From: Pollenia angustigena
Lineage: Eukaryota > Arthropoda > Insecta > Diptera > Polleniidae
NCBI GenBank assembly: GCA_930367215.1
Contig: OV884057.1
Span: 249,824,830-249,888,829 of the forward strand
Length of the DNA stretch: 64,000 nt
Reading direction: 5' to 3'
Shown here: piece after piece, positions 63,648 through 64,000 of the stretch
Layout of the letters: every line of letters begins with the position of its first letter
Numbering within the stretch: the first letter of the stretch is position 1
Program-made: the position numbers and the translations under genes
The notes under the pieces: generated by a model
What the model was told of the DNA's origin: nothing
The model's input: the letters and a program-made list of their open reading frames with translations, nothing else
The model's database searches: none

Positions 63648-64000
63648 TGTTACGTTTTTCCTTTAACAAACGCGTTTGAGTTCTTTTAATTGCAAATCCG
63701 AATAAAAACACACACTTATTCAACTTAACAAACTTCATTGAAATTATTTTGTTCACAACTGTTAGTTACGAACAGAACCGTTTCTCAAAACAAACTAAAC
63801 TAATTTTTCATGGGTCACCCCTTTTTACATTTCATAACTATTTCTAGATTTTTCCCGAATCTCCCTGTAATAACTACTTATTATGTTCTAAAACCATTTC
63901 TAGAACTGACTGGGAAATTCATGTAGGAATTATTTTAAAATAACAGTTGTGTTGAAAACTATACATAACAATTTAAAGTAACAAATATAACATAAAACTA
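63648..64000 (-). mobile_element. Start of another LTR of the TGTTACG type, cut by the window edge
   Basis: Begins TGTTACGTTTTTCCTTTAAC and then GTTTGAGTTCTTTTAATTGC, clearly related to the LTRs at 42118 and 23333 (TGTTACGTTACTGCCTTTCA; CGAGTTCTTTTATTGCA). It is preceded by ATAT, like the other copies. The rest is diverged. Its interior, in the same orientation as the other two, should lie beyond 64000. Confidence 0.65.

Overview
This window looks like intergenic or heterochromatin-like DNA from an insect, most probably a brachyceran fly. It is AT-rich, has no confidently recognisable host gene, and most of what can be named is transposable-element DNA in layers. The fly assignment is an inference: it rests on the mix of Jockey-type and CR1-type LINEs, Ty3/Gypsy elements, hAT and TIR elements, and two interspersed repeat families (ends like TATACCCTCCACCAC and GGTCAAGCCCGACC) that I associate with fly genomes. 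No genus can be given from sequence alone.

Layout. 1-8 kb: AT-rich DNA with a tRNA-Lys-type primer-binding site (801-810), a decayed plus-strand Ty3/Gypsy pol remnant (RNase H 3337-3843, integrase 4365-5560) and an unidentified minus-strand ORF (6202-6543). 8-13.3 kb: a CR1-like LINE with ORF1, endonuclease, reverse transcriptase and a poly-A tail, whose ORF1 is split by a TA-flanked TIR element (8151-9079). 13.3-19.5 kb: an LTR fragment, a 63-bp inverted-repeat pair enclosing a hammerhead-like core, and a GC-rich mirror-image repeat array present twice. 19.6-24.2 kb: a minus-strand Gypsy-type element that keeps gag, protease and the integrase tail but has no reverse transcriptase or integrase core. 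24.5-31.1 kb: inverted pairs of interspersed repeats, several MITEs, a tRNA-derived SINE and a LINE tail containing a perfect 37-bp palindrome.

31.2-40.9 kb is the most striking part: four nearly identical 2.2-kb LTRs, each holding about 21 copies of a 59-bp minisatellite. They form two LTR-internal-LTR units whose internal regions are only 338 bp and encode an 82-residue SAP-like gag start. The units are joined by a 160-bp fold-back and two long A-runs. This is either a real tandem rearrangement of a TRIM-like element or partly an assembly product.

42.1-50.1 kb is a Jockey-type LINE used as a landing pad. A second copy of the pol-less Gypsy element sits in its 5' flank, a MITE and a hAT element (8-bp target duplication, with a foldback element inside it) interrupt ORF1, and a TTAA-flanked insert replaces the reverse transcriptase core. 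51.2-60.3 kb holds three hAT-like elements. Two of them carry remnants of proteins I recognise only as recurrent uncharacterised transposon-associated families. A 238-bp-arm foldback follows at 60.3-60.8 kb, then unannotated AT-rich DNA, and a further LTR of the TGTTACG type begins at 63648 and runs off the window.

No RNA gene, CRISPR, operon or prokaryotic signal is supported. Nearly every coding region is frameshifted, truncated or interrupted, so functional statements refer to what the ancestral element encoded.
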